Shown here in pieces: positions 1 through 12,900 of a stretch of DNA of 64,000 bases. The DNA is taken from assembly GCF_041381155.1 (NCBI RefSeq), contig NC_091141.1, positions 20,790,828 to 20,854,827 on the forward strand, in the 5' to 3' direction. How positions within the stretch are numbered: the first letter of the stretch is position 1; each line of letters starts with the position of its first letter. The notes under the pieces are model-generated. The model was not told the DNA's origin. It did no database searches and saw nothing but the letters and a program-made list of their open reading frames with translations. Origin of the DNA: Argopecten irradians (lineage: Eukaryota; Mollusca; Bivalvia; Pectinida; Pectinidae). A program made the position numbers and the translations under genes.

Positions 1-139
1 CAAAATTAATATTCCCTTTTTCAGTGAAAGTGGGGGATAATAAGCGAACTTGAAGAAAAGAAATACAGATGCATAAAGTTTAAATGTCTCATCAAACTAC
101 ACATTCAAATGTAGAAATACATTTCTATCTTATCCTCTG
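1..139. repeat. Left copy of a ~135-bp direct repeat
   Basis: This segment recurs almost base for base at 3065-3204. Both copies hold a small hairpin (a CCC run, then TTTTTCAGTGAAA, then GGGGGATAATAA) followed by about 95 bp of the same flank. Sequence after the two copies differs. The pair brackets about 2.9 kb of transposon-like DNA, which suggests a duplicated element plus flank later split by an insertion. Confidence 0.75.
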
Positions 140-140
140 T

Positions 141-2033
141 GAATAAGTTTTTTGACCACTTGTCAATCAGTTTAAGCAACAAAAACAACAAAAACCAATG
201 TTAACATCGTATAAGTTCCGGTTATGACGTCATCAAGATGGCCACCATCTCGAATTTCACTGAAAAATCAAAAATAGTCATAACATTGACATTTTTCAAC
301 CGAAGTAGACAAATGAGGTATCAAAATGACCACAATAGAACAACAAATACATGTCAGGACCAAATAATCCAATATATATAGTGATTTGAACGCAGGAAAT
401 GAAAAAAAAATATTTTAAGCTCAAAAATGGTAATTTTTCAGCATTTTTTCATATTTGGCTTGACGCAGCAAAATTGTTTCCCAACAACAAATTATTATTC
501 ACAATCAGTTATTTGACCTCTTATCAATCTGTTAAAACAACATCAACAAAAATATATAGAAATGCAAAAGAGAAATGTTATACCATCATTTGGTTTACAA
601 AACATCACCGGATGCGGCACATGATTGTTATTTTTTCCAAACCGCTAACACTAAAGTTTCCTGGTGTCTTGGAATTTCCTGAATATAACATTGGCTATTG
701 ACGATTTATATCTTAACAAATTTGAATTTGAAGTTGGCTTAATATCTAAGTGGGACTTCAAAATAATCCATTTTCATGTTCGAAATTTTGTAGACTAGTA
801 GCCTCTCAAACTGAATTATTACAGCAAAACGCTAACTAATAGCTATAGGGTATCAAATTAAAGTTCCGTAAATACCATGACACTTTTCGAAACATATGGT
901 GTCTTTTAGAATGAGCACATCCATTGTTTATTTCCTGTGTATAACGCAAGGAAATATAAGATGGTTACTACAGTGTCACATATTTCTTTCACTAGTTCTT
1001 AATGCTAATCATTTTCGTTGTGCGTGCTTTCTCGCCAGAGTGTCGTCTTCGACCTCGGTGACCTGATGTGACATTACATTACCGGGTTACCATCGTGGTT
1101 CTAACTTGTCAACTGTCCATGGTCAGAGTTAAGATCAGAAACATCGGCTTCAGGGATGTGGGAGCTCTTCCTGTTTCCAACCTAGTTTCACCTAGATTCA
1201 CATATCTTATATTATGTTCCAGACTTCCCCGGCATGATGGAAAAGACACCAGATCAACATTCTGCGGAGGGTTGAGTTGGTTCTCCTTAATTCGTATGAA
1301 GCACAATTCCTCATTCTTGTGAACCTCAGTGACCATAGGTGGCAAAGGCGGATTCTTTGAGGTCATAAATGAGGTCATTTTGATAGTAACCATCTGACAT
1401 TTTGCTTATGCTATGCACAGGAAATAAACAATGAATGTGCTCATTTTCAAAGACACAAACACTTTGGGAACTGTTAATGATATTAACGGAAACACAGGCT
1501 TAGCTTAGGTTACATTTGTTACGCTATCAGTAGGTGTTGTGTTATTTTTTGAGACGATGCTAATCTACAAAATTGAGGGTATAACAATAATTCTTTTTTT
1601 TTGCATTTCTATATATTTTTGATGTTGTTTTTGAATTTACTGATTGATAGGAGTTTAAATAACTGATTACGGGTAATAATTTGTTGTTGGGAAACATTTC
1701 TGCTGCGTATGAAAGTATGAAAAATTTGCTGAAAAATCACCATTTTTGAGCTTAAAAGATTATTTTATTTATTTCTTCCGCACAAATCACTACACATATT
1801 GGATTATTTGGTCCTGATATGTATTTGTCGTTTGTGGTCATTTTGATACCACATTTGTCTACTTTAGTTGAAAAATATCAGTGTTAGGACTATTCTTCAT
1901 TTTTTTTTTTTGAAATTCGAGATGGTGGCCATCTTGATGACGTCATAACCGGAACCTATACAATGTTAACATTGGTTTTTGTTGTTGTTGTTGTTTAAAC
2001 TGATTGATAAGTGGTCAAAAAAAACTTATTAGA
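141..2033. mobile_element. Foldback (long inverted repeat) transposon-like element
   Basis: The left arm (141 to about 960) and right arm (about 1400 to 2033) are inverted copies. The outer end GAATAAGTTTTTTGACCACT at 141 is mirrored by AGTGGTCAAAAAAAACTTAT near 2010-2030. GAGCACATCCATTG near 913 is mirrored by AATGAATGTGCTC near 1430. GACGTCATCAAGATGGCC near 226 is mirrored by GGCCATCTTGATGACGTC near 1928. The spacer of about 440 bp has short ORFs on both strands that match no family I recognise. The arms are diverged and no transposase is visible. Confidence 0.75.
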
Positions 2034-2345
2034 AATAATAGATTGTTGTTGGGAAACATTTTTGCTGCGTCAAACAAAATATGAAAAATTTGCTGAAAAA
2101 TCACCATTTTTGTGCTTTAAATCCGTTTTTTTTCATTTCCTGCGTAGAAATTACTACATATATTGTATTTTTTGGTCCTGATATGTATTTGTTGTTCTAA
2201 TGTGGTCATTTTGATACCTCATTTGTCTTCTTCGGTTGAAAAATGTTAATGTTATGACTATTTTTCAATTTTTAGTGAAATTCGAGATGGCGGCCATCTT
2301 GATGACGTCATAACCGGAAGTTCATCCCAACTTATGCAATGTTAA
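2034..2345. repeat. Extra tandem copy of the foldback right arm
   Basis: This repeats the terminal part of the foldback right arm (compare about 1676-1985): TTGTTGTTGGGAAACATTT, a TTTGCTGAAAAATCACCATT segment, GGTCCTGATATGTATTTG, and a GATGACGTCATAACCGG end. The copies share order and orientation, so the right arm is duplicated in tandem. Confidence 0.7.
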
Positions 2346-3110
2346 CATTTGGATTTGTGATCAGTGGGTCATAAGGGTTCAGAAAAATATTGGTTCGGAG
2401 GTTTGGGGGGGGGGTGTGCATGTGGGACCCTCCTAGCCCATGGCCTACTTGGGCTGGAGTCCGATAACACTATCACAAGAGGGCACAAACATGCGATCAC
2501 TTGGCGATGTACAAATTGTAAAACAAAACAACAAATATATAAACAAGTAAACTCGTGGAATATATACCCCCGCGTTCGTTAATCAAAGGCCCATAACTCC
2601 GCCAAATAGGATTCAATGATCGAACTTGGTCAAGGAACCAGAGACATTTAACCATGTTACCAACTTTGGAGAAAATCCGGTAATATTTGCGAGAGTTATT
2701 GAACGGAAACAGACGAAAATATCTTTTTTCATTATTCAAAGGGCCACAACTCTGCCAAATAGGGTCCTATGAAAGTGTCGATCAGACTTGGCCAAGGCCC
2801 CGAGATATTTAACCATGCTGCAAATTTCCAAACATTTGCGGAAGGCATTAAACGGAAGCAGCCGAAATGCTGTTTTTCGTTAACCAAAGGGTCATAACTC
2901 CGCCTAATAGGGTCCGATGAAAGTGCCGAGCGACCTCATCTGAGCCATTGGCACATTTGACCATGTGACCAAGTTACAAAGAAATCGCTTCAGATTTTTT
3001 GAAGTTATTGCACGAAAACCAAGCGTTACAGACAGACGGACGAACGGACGGACAGACAGACAGACCAAACTTAATATCCCCTTTTTCAGTGAAAATGGGG
3101 GATAATAAGC
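2346..3110 (+). mobile_element. Non-autonomous element with three ~150-bp core repeats and 3' hairpin
   Basis: Three tandem copies start near 2581, 2735 and 2883, each with a GGGCCATAACTCCGCC-like motif followed by CAAATAGGG or similar. They are followed by GACAGACGGACGAACGG simple sequence and a hairpin (ATCCCC, then GGGGGAT) near 3076-3104. A short tandem core, microsatellite tail and terminal hairpin resemble Helitron-like non-autonomous elements of bivalves. The family assignment is inferred. No coding capacity is seen. Confidence 0.55.
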
Positions 3111-3204
3111 GAACTTGAAGAAAAGAAATACAGATGCATAAAGTTTAAATGTCTCATCAAACTACACATTCAAATGTAGAAATACATTTCTATCTTATCC
3201 TCTG
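3065..3204. repeat. Right copy of the ~135-bp direct repeat
   Basis: Near-identical to 1-139. It overlaps the 3' hairpin of the element ending near 3110 and continues for about 95 bp of identical flank before the sequences diverge at 3205. Confidence 0.75.
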
Positions 3205-5590
3205 ACCTTTATTGCCCCCTACACGGCCCGTCAGGGTCGCTACTGGGAAATACAGATATCAACACCCTGACCCATTGTCAAACTCTAGTGTATTGTTAAC
3301 AAAATTTCTGAAGAATACAAAATGAAAAGTGTGATTTAATTCACAAGATTGAAACCGATTCCCCGTCAGCAGTTAAAAGCGACACGTTTAAATAAATATG
3401 TTTGCGCAACCTTTATACGATATCGCACATAAAGATGCTTCAACTTATTTATGTGTACCTCGGAATCCACTCGTATAGCAATTACACAGTATTAAATACA
3501 TTTTAATTCTTGAATTACACTCCCGTATTATGCATAGAATTCACATATTGTGCCCTTTAAAACGCCAGACTGCATGGGTCGGTTTCGCGACAGAGGACAG
3601 ACGTGATTTGAATCCGGAACAGTGGATACGGACGTATTCGCTTTAGAAATTAGTATACGAGCTACATCAAACATAATAAACGTTTCAGCGACGCATAGCA
3701 TGGTTATGCTTTTTATTTATTCTTCTTCGGATATGTAAATGGGTCACATTCCCGAGGTGTAAATGTGTGTCGCTCTTATAAACTTTATAAGATTTCTATT
3801 CCACGCCTTGGGCAGATTTCACAATCAAAACTCCACAGCAGAGGACAAGGTTTTATATTAAGATCAAACTGGCGCTCAGTACAAAATAAGCCATAAAATG
3901 TATCCAAGAGGCTTTGCAATTGTCTTTACCATCCGATGTTTTGAATTGTATTTTGTATTGTTTCATGGTATCTTCTTCCAAGTAGTACACAAGTTTTATT
4001 TTAAACAGATTACAGTCTCGTGTATCCAAAGAGATTTCAAAAAGTGATGGAACATTTTTTTCCGTCTAGAGAATGAATATCTCTCTCCAATGTATGAATT
4101 CGTTTATGTTTCAGGGGAAACGCTTAATCATCTTAACAATGTCAGAGTGACGTTGTGGATAATCTAGGGATTTCGGGGAAACGCGTTTTCATAATAATTG
4201 TCGGTAGGATTCGAACTCCGAATAGAGATAAAGATCGCAAGGTCAACGAATGTCAGATACTGTTATCGCCGGTTTTTTACAAGTCTATCGTTTTGTTTTA
4301 GTAGGAAGATCTGTCAGAAACACATATTGTTCTTCAGCATTACGAACTGGTCATTTACCAAACTCTCTCTTCATTGTCTCCCCATTTATAATATATACGA
4401 TGTTTATTTACTCCAATATATAGATGGTAATAATATGTAGTAATACATATCCACATGATTCCCATAGTTTACAAATTAAACACGTTAGACTTCAGACATC
4501 ATCACGGACTTCCGCTGTATACATACCGTGCATGTGTACATGCAGAAACTATCGGTAATTGGTAGGTTACAGATGAATATGATCCCGTAATTACTAGTCG
4601 GGTAGGTAGGAGGAATATCGGATATAATGATAGACGTGTGAACATGGAGATATCTAGATAGGTATGAAAACTCGTGCACATAACAAGTCTTTTTTTGACC
4701 GGCATTGTGATATGAGCAGAAGACTAGTTATCCTTCCAGTATCCTCCCCTTTCATTGGTGCCTTCTTTGCGTTGCAATTCGGACTAATCTTGAGGGTATC
4801 GTTGCTAAGAACTTGACTTGCGAGCTTCTTTTTATTCATCTATTTCTTGAAGGACAAACATGAAGCGATGAAAACAGTTTCCAGACGACAAACAAGAAGC
4901 GATGGAAGTTGTTTAAGATGACAAAACAAGCATGGAATAACATTGTTCCCAGAGGGCAAAACAAAAAGAGACGAAAGCTGTTACCAGTGGTCAAACGAGA
5001 AGCAACGAAAACTGTTTCCAGAGAAAAGCTGTCCGGGTCATATAATGTTGGGGAATATGTCCTCGTTACCTCGCATTGGTTAACACATACCCAGGGATGT
5101 GACTCTAATAAAGGTTCAATTCAGTGGATTTCCACGACCAACATACCCGTATGGCCAAGTGAAGACTATGGCGGTTTGGTGATGTATTTGTATTTGGTGT
5201 GACAACAAACTCAATGTGATTTTCATAATGTTTAGTCAGTTCCATGTTGAGAAGTCTTGTGTGATCATGTGTGTTCCCGCTTGGTCTTCAAACGAATGAC
5301 ATTCCACCATGTAAATAATGTACTATGCGATACGTTTATACCGTCCAAGACACGATTCGGAGGCAGGAGAATTATATATATCCATGTAAAAGAGGACATT
5401 TTGAAAGAAGAACTGCTGCATAGAATTGAAACAAAAAGCTTACGAAGGTATCTTTACGACAAATGTAACTTGAACCCTTACCACGTGGACATTAAAAAAA
5501 ACAATTATAATATTCTGTTTATGGCTTCAATACGATTACCATTAATCCGATTGTGTTACTTTTAGAGAAAATAAACCAATGTGTTCTGTT
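3205..5590. other. No supported gene
   Basis: Only short ORFs (up to about 100 codons) without recognisable domains, splice context or coding bias. A diverged repeat of roughly 38 bp around GACAAACAAGAAGCGATG lies near 4850-5030. A tRNA-like box B (TTCGAACTCCGAA on the plus strand, antisense orientation) lies near 4208 and may be a SINE relic. Confidence 0.5.
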
Positions 5591-5599
5591 GATGACACT

Positions 5600-5856
5600 A
5601 TCGAGGTCAGTCATGACCTATTGCTCTCGGGGTCAGTCATGACGACCTTTTGGTCAGTCTCTGAAGTCTGACCTATTTCTATTGAGGTCAGTCATGTAGT
5701 TTTGATCAGTCTCTGAAGTCTGACCCTTACAACCTTTTTCTATTGAAGTCAGTCATGTCGTTTTGGTCAGTCTCTGAAGTCTGACCCTTACAACCTATTT
5801 CTATTGAAGTCAGTCATGTCGTTTTGGTCAGTCTCTGAAGTCTGGCCCTTAAGCGT
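5600..5856. repeat. Tandem repeat, ~62-bp unit, about 4 copies
   Basis: Units contain GGTCAGTCTCTGAAGTCTG and CTATTGAAGTCAGTCATG. The last two copies are nearly identical; the first ones are partial and diverged. Confidence 0.8.
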
Positions 5857-8560
5857 CCTTCGGATTGCCTTGGATCCATTGATACACGTGATCCATCATT
5901 CGTTTTGTTCATACGACTTATCCCTGCTCTTGCAAGCACGACATTGTGTGGGATCTCGTCTTGCGAAATAATACTAGTACTGAAGAGTCTACACAGAATC
6001 ACATGAGTCTACACAGAATCACATGTTTCCAACCAAGATGTACTATCCAGGATACTGTGGGTAGATTTGGTGTTCACGTATCGTCCACTGCACGTAGTGT
6101 TGTACAACTACAGAGATGTCACTTTTGAGATTGATCTTGATAAGGCGAAAAGACTATGATGGCGTGTGTAAAGGGACATAACTCCTTTAATGAAAAGAAC
6201 TATCTGAAAATGTCGATATAAACGCAAAATAGAAATTTTCAAAGTTAATTAAGGAATTTCATCAGATAACTGAAATGTTTTCTGGGAACAAAATTAGACT
6301 TGGGGTCATACAGGACAAAAGCCAGGGCCGATACCAGCACATTGGACCGTGTCGGCGGTTTGTGATATATATTTGGACTAAATCTAAAGCACAATCACTG
6401 AAGATTTTATTTATAATCATGTTTTTAAAGGTTACGATGTTGTTACGAGTGTGGCCTGATCTATTACCTTTGTTATCACAATGTCATCCCCAGAATTCTA
6501 GGGGTCGGCGGAGGGATACTGATTTACGACAAAAATAGTCCACTTATAAACCTTACATCTGGCTGTTTACCGAGAAAATTATACACCGTGTACGTACAGT
6601 ACTTAGAGGTTACGTCGCTTCAACGAACGCAGCAGGAAGTTTATGAATGAATATATCACATGAATGGATATAAAAAAAACATAAAGGAGAATAAAATGCA
6701 TACAGTGTAAAATTAGAGAAAAATATACTCAAGTTTGACCGGATCTTAGATCACGGGCACTTGGATTCTGACAGCTGTTTCTGTAGTAACATACAATGTA
6801 TACATTTGTATAAGACCATTATATTATATATATTATTATCTTTCGTAAAGGTGCTCCACTAATTTTGCTTTTGGTACACAGGCCATAGTGCCATGGATTT
6901 ATTTTTCGGGACGCAATTAATCATGTTTTAGTATTAATATTTTTATCTTGAAGTACAATTAGAAAAATACTTATTCGTCTGCTCCTGTTTTTTGATAGAG
7001 AAAAATACCATTCTTCGGCACCATATACCATCAGTGGCACCAATATCGCAAGTTAATGACAGATTATCTTTATCAATTAGACAAGGGCAATAAAATACAG
7101 TGTAGATTTGTGTGGAGATTCCGGAAAATCGTAATGAAAACCAAACCTCTTGGAGAGAGAAGGGCATTAGTACATGTAGCTTAAAGCATGTGTCAATCTA
7201 TGCAAGTAGTTAGCGAAGTTCTAGAAAAATACAAATATAGTCTCAGAAAATAGTCTTACAAATGATCAAATCTCTACCGGGGAAAAATCGCGTGTTTTAC
7301 TTGACTCTACTGGTAAGTCCTATAAAGGGGAAATAGTCCAACCCGAAAAACAGGCCTTCTAGAAAACAAAGAACTGGTGAAATGCTACTACTAAAAAAAA
7401 AGCCCAACTAAAATATTGACCTGTCGGGGGAAATGTTCCCCTCCGTACAACAAGCTGAACTGTAATAGTGAAATCAGTCTACTAGGTACCTTGGTGTCTG
7501 TTCGTTGCCGTATACAATTTATGTACTTTATGAAATGATTGACAGTTATAGTCTTAGCCACCCGACAAAGTGAGCATGACCTATCGGGTAGGTCTGACAT
7601 ACATTTCACACCCTCCCCGGGCTATGGAGGACACTGACCCCTCGGAAGTAAAGGAATAAAAGGCTGACCTTCTGACAAGTGTCGACTGGTGATTTGACAA
7701 AGATAACGAACTAAAGAGCACCTGTCATCTTCAATCCTGGTAGTTAGGGACCGGTAGATAGGGTAGATAATTAATCAATTAACTTAATACTTGTAGAGGT
7801 ACATCATTTTGTGTAATTTACAGCACACATGTACATATTACTACAGTTTCTACATAGTATGTATGTACATGTAGTACAGGAGCTGACCATATGGTTTGGC
7901 TCCCATTGTAGCCTATAAAGAGTATGATGACCATCAGGGAGTAACTTAGATCATGATAACCTATAACTTTACGCTCCAGTTACGCTTTCTCTTTATTTAC
8001 ATACCAATTGAATAGCATTAGTGAAAGGAAACATCTTAAAAACTGAAGTCCGGGGGTCAGTGTCCGAGTCGTTGCTCTGTGTACGTCCCTAGAAAGGCTC
8101 AATCCAATATCTCACTATTCAATTACACGTGCGTACTAAATATAGAAATCGACAAACAATTTCCCCTTTAATTAATTTTCGGAGTTGTGGATTCCTTTCT
8201 GGTAGTTTACGAGGATGTAAGTTGGAAGTGATGAGGTCTATAAGTTACAACCCGAGGATATAGGACTATCAGGTTTAGCAGCTGTACTTTATAGAGAACA
8301 CAGTCCAGATGGTAGGGTTCTCCATATAATTATTACAAGGTTCAAAAATCAGAAGCTGGTGCATATAGGTAATGAAACCTACATTGGTAAACTTTGTTAA
8401 CAATGACGTCTTTTATCGATATAGGACTAGGTAACTCTATATGTATACCTCTCGGTGACTCTTCCAGTTAATATCATATCTCTGTATCAGAATAATTTAA
8501 CTAAGTCTAGGGAATATACAGAAAGTTTTACATATGCAGAGCTCACTCCTTGCCAGAGAG
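5857..8560. other. No supported gene
   Basis: AT-rich, unstructured DNA with only short random ORFs. A small direct duplication (GAGTCTACACAGAATCACAT) lies near 5986-6023. I see no convincing exon, RNA gene or mobile element. Confidence 0.45.
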
Positions 8561-8566
8561 AAAGTA

Positions 8567-8673
8567 CCACAGGGACCTGGCACGAAATTTTTTAACCAAC
8601 AGAATACATATATATATGTTATAGTATAATGTGTATACTGTTAGTTTAAAAAAATCGTGCCAGGTCCCTGTGG
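8567..8673. mobile_element. Short hairpin MITE
   Basis: Perfect 19-bp terminal inverted repeats: CCACAGGGACCTGGCACGA at 8567-8585, and its reverse complement at 8655-8673. The centre is A/T-rich. Less perfect complementarity extends outward through AGTAC on each side. Confidence 0.75.
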
Positions 8674-8679
8674 AAAGTA

Positions 8680-9586
8680 CGTGTAACATTTCTTTGCTTT
8701 AACAATGTCGACAACATCACCTTTTGTTCTCGTCACGTAACCATACCAATAGTTAGACCACAAAATACTTTAAGAAATAACCATGCGGGTGTGTATATTC
8801 TCACAAATCTTCATCAACTTGGATTTTTCATAAGGATTCGGCTTTTGTCATGGAAATCATGGTCAACTGCGAAAAAACGTCTTATAAGATACAGAATGAA
8901 TACCTTATGGTATTTATAACAATCCAGTCTGCATTCATGTACGTTATGGTTACATACAATAACATAAAACCGAATAAATGTTATTGTTTGGCAAGGTCAC
9001 ATAATATTCCGTGCATGGCTGTGCATGTGATTGTCCCTTCCGGGGACCAGCGAAATATTGGTACTGTATGTTAAGATTATGGCGGTCCCGCCTTTCGGAG
9101 ACTCGGGTATGATACAAATATTTAAAGTCCCAATATCCGTATCTGTCTTTTATTTTTTGACGATTTAGAAGAATTTTGAAAAAAAAATCTGTTGTAAATC
9201 ATGCAGAGACAGGACTAAATCGAAGTCAAGATGAGCCATAATGATTCGGAAACCTTTGATAAAAAATCAATTAAATATTGAACATCGCTAGGTGGGTCCC
9301 ATTTAGTTAAACAAGCCGAAGTTAGCTTACATAACTAAACGTCGTTGTCGAGAAGTCATCTGACTACCGTAACTACGTAACGTCTGTCCGAATTTTTCCG
9401 AGAACGGGTCATGAACTTTCCTAAGTACAAGTAGACCTATCGACTTTCAAAAACATGCTGTATGTAAGTTATTAATAAATCAGTATAATATTCCTTTGTA
9501 TAACTTAATTTCTCTGCATCTACATATACTAACAATCCCGGGGTCGAATCTATCTTGACTTTTTGCTGATATACGTATAGACCTAG
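8680..9586. other. Upstream region of the Asp-rich precursor gene, no other feature
   Basis: No exon, RNA gene or repeat recognised. The core promoter of the next gene starts at its distal end. Confidence 0.4.
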
Positions 9587-9594
9587 TATAAATA
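9587..9594 (+). promoter_or_regulatory. TATA box candidate of the Asp-rich precursor gene
   Basis: TATAAATA lies about 140 bp upstream of the start codon at 9736. The next gene in this direction is the signal-peptide gene, so a 5' UTR of about 110 nt would result. No transcript evidence was available. Confidence 0.45.
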
Positions 9595-9605
9595 CGAAAC
9601 AATGG

Positions 9606-9658
9606 TGACGTCGCAAAGCCTCATTATTCGTGACGTCATAATCAACTATTTGACGTCA
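9606..9658 (+). promoter_or_regulatory. Cluster of three CRE-like TGACGTC(A/G) sites
   Basis: TGACGTCG at 9606, TGACGTCA at 9631 and TGACGTCA at 9651 lie between the TATA candidate and the start codon. The palindrome TGACGTCA is the consensus bound by CREB/ATF bZIP factors. The same octamer also occurs in MITEs elsewhere in the window, so it may be transposon-derived. Confidence 0.4.
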
Positions 9659-9735
9659 CAGTAGCGTTTTGAACGACGTGATTCTGGAGACACCGTATAC
9701 TTTCGCAACTTCTGTGGCCAATTTTACCAACAACT

Positions 9736-9937
9736 ATGGTAAGATTTGTCGTATTTCTTTCCATTATTTCTCTCCTGTTGTTATCCAGTTTGGCGGCTCC
9801 GTTGAGTAGTGAGGGCGATGTTATAGAAGATGTAAATGACCAGATTGAACAGACGCTCAGTCAGATTCTTGATTCGAATACCGGCGATGCTGAATTCGAG
9901 GATGACAGAAAAAAGAGAGAGACCTCTTCAATAGAAG
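9736..9937 (+). CDS. Asp-rich precursor exon 1 (signal peptide)
   Basis: Starts at ATG in MVRFVVFLSIISLLLLSS, a clear signal peptide, and reaches the first RKKR site at residues 58-61. The donor is GAAG|GTAAAT, leaving phase 1. The start is chosen because it is the only Met ahead of the hydrophobic core. Confidence 0.8.
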
Positions 9938-12900
9938 GTAAATTGACTATATACTCTATCAAAAGAGTAAAATTCAAGTGAATTATTTTCGATAAATGTT
10001 CTTGCACTGAATATTGCTGAATTGAAGAAAACGTACAGCAGATAGGCCTACTTACGTTGGGTATTACTTACTATTAACTCACAACATATATCATGATATG
10101 AAGGCCTATTTATATCACTACGAGGACTAGTACAGACTGTAGTTGGTTGCTGTTACTTAAGCTTTGATTGCACTTTCTTACAAGTGTAATCTATCATTTG
10201 ATATGATCGACAAAGTTTATTATCATTAATCAGTCGGCACAACTGAGTTGGGATAATTTAAGTCAACAGTTAGTCCGTTGACTTTTGGCTTGAAATGTGT
10301 ATTTTAATCAGTTTTAACTAGAAGTCTAGTATGAGGTCGAAATGATTTTCTTTAACTGGCTTTTTTTTCAGGCGATGGCAATGACGAAAATAGCGAAGAA
10401 AATGATGAAGATTCTCCGGACGAAGTTCGCAAGAAGAGGAGTATCTTTGATGAGGTAAAGGAACTAATGAAGTAACGTAATGAACGTTAATGGCAGGCGA
10501 TCAGTTATCGCTGAGTACCAATATAATTCTCGCCATCGCATCTGTATCAGTACGATATCCACGCAAATATAGAAAATAAAGCCTTTTTCTGATAGAAGAT
10601 ACTACGATGCTGATTTCCACCAAAAATATCTCAAAAGTCGTCTGTGATCATACACCATAAATGCGATGGCGAGCCTGGGAATTGGTACTCGGCGAGAAAT
10701 GGTCGCTTGCCAGTTTAGGATTATCTACCAGAACCCTATACTACAGTATTTGGGCACAATTCATTTGTTGAAGAGATGATAAGCTTAATCCACAATAGTA
10801 TGACGTTCTGTCAATATATAGTATAATGATATGAAAAAACCTATATAATATAAAGACACCTGGTGTTTTATATAGTTTATAGGGGTATTTTTTATATATT
10901 TATACTATATATTATTGACAGAACGTCAAACTCCTGTGTTTAATCCAAGCTTTCATCCATTGATATAGATACTGGCAGGCGACTTATTCAAGTACCAACT
11001 CTCGCCATCGCATACATGTGTCGTCATCTCATCATGTGCACTTGAATGGTGAGTACCCATTCTCGCCTTCGCATGTGTACGTGGATGGTGAGTACCCATT
11101 CTCGCCATTGCATGTGTTCTTGCATGGTGTGTACCTATTCTCGCCATCGCTTGTATTCTTGCATGGTGAGTACCCATTCTCGCCAACGCATGTGTCGCCA
11201 TCGCTTGCGCACTTAATTGGTGAGTACCCATTCTCGCTATCGCATGTGTACTTCTTGCAAGTTGAGTAGCCATTCTCGCCATCACATGTTTATTTGGATG
11301 GTGAGTACCCATTCTCGCCAATGCACGTGTCGCCTTCGCATGTGTTCTTGCATGGTGAGTTCCCATTCTGGCCACCGCATGGTACTTGGATGGTGAGTAC
11401 CCATTCTCGCCATCGCATGTTTATTTGGATAGTGAGAACCCATTCTCGCCAACGCATGTGTCGCCATTACTTGTGTTCTAAATTGGTGAGTACCCTTTCT
11501 CGCCATCGCATGTGTTTATGCATGGTGAGTACCCATTCTTGCCATCGCATGTGTACCTGGTTGGTGAGTATCGCCGTCGCATGTGTACTTGGTTGGTGAG
11601 TATCCATTCTCGCCGTCGCATGTGTACTTGCATGGTAATTCGTCATTCTCGCCATCGCATGTTTATTTGGATGGTGAGTACTCATTCTCGCAATCGCATG
11701 TGTACGTGGATGGTGAGTACTCATTCTCGCAATCGCATGTGTACGTGGATGGTGAGTACTCATTCTCGCCATCGCATGTGTACGTGGATGGTGAGTACTC
11801 ATTCTCGCCATCGCATGTGTACGTGGATGGTGAGTACTCATTCTCGCAATCGCGTGTGTACGTGGATGGTGAGTGCCCATTCTCGCCATCGCATGTGTAC
11901 ATGGATGGTGAGTATCCATTCTCGCCATCGCATGTGTTCTTGCATGGTGAGTACCCATTCTTGCCATCTCATACTTGTATTTGGATGATGAGCACCAAAT
12001 CTCGCCATCGCATGTGTACTTGGATGGTGAGTATCCATTCTCGCCATCGCGTGTGCACTTGGATGGTAAGTCCCCATATTCGCCATCGCATGGCGAGAAT
12101 GGGGATGGTGAGTACACATTCTCACCATCGCATAATTACATGGATGGTGAGAACCCATTGCATGTTTATTTGGATGGTGTCGCCATTACTTTTGTTCTAG
12201 ATTGGTGAGTACCCATTCTCGCCATCGCATGTGTACGTGAATGGTGAGTACCCTATCTCGCCATCGCATGAGTTCATGCATGGTGACCGTGAGTACCCAT
12301 TCTTGCCATCGCATTCGACTTGCATAAGTTGCATGGTGAGTACCCATTCTCGCCATCGCATGTGTACTTGGATGGTGAGTATCCATTCTCACCATCGCAT
12401 GTGTACATGAATGGTGAGTAACCATTCCCGCCATTGCATGTTTATTTGGATGGTGAAAACCCATTGTCGCCAACGCATATGTCGCCATCGCTTGTGTTCT
12501 GAATTAGTGAGTATCAATTCTCGCCATCGCATGTGTACGTGGATGGTGAGTACCCATTCTCGCCATCGCATGTGTACGTGGATGGTGAGTACCCATTCTC
12601 GCCATCGCATGCGTATTTGGATGGTAAGTACTCATTCTTGCCATAGGATGTGTATTTGGATGGTGTGTAGCCATTCTGGCCACCGCATGCGTATTTGGAT
12701 GGTGAGTACTCATCCTCGCCATAGGATGTGTATTTGGATGGTGAGTACACATTTTCGACAAGGCATGTATACCTTAGATTGTGAGTACTCATTCTCGCCA
12801 CCGCATGCGTACTACTACATTTTGTATGATCACACTCGAAATTTCAGGCATTTTTTGAGGAAATTAGCGTTGTAGTGTCATTTATCAGAATATGACAATA

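Noticed and set aside
5257..5565. 102-codon ORF as a gene
   Set aside because: No family resemblance, signal or splice evidence; length is compatible with chance in this sequence.
11467..12117. 216-codon and similar repetitive ORFs on both strands
   Set aside because: Caused by the 39-bp period (13 codons) of the intronic minisatellite; several frames are open at once.
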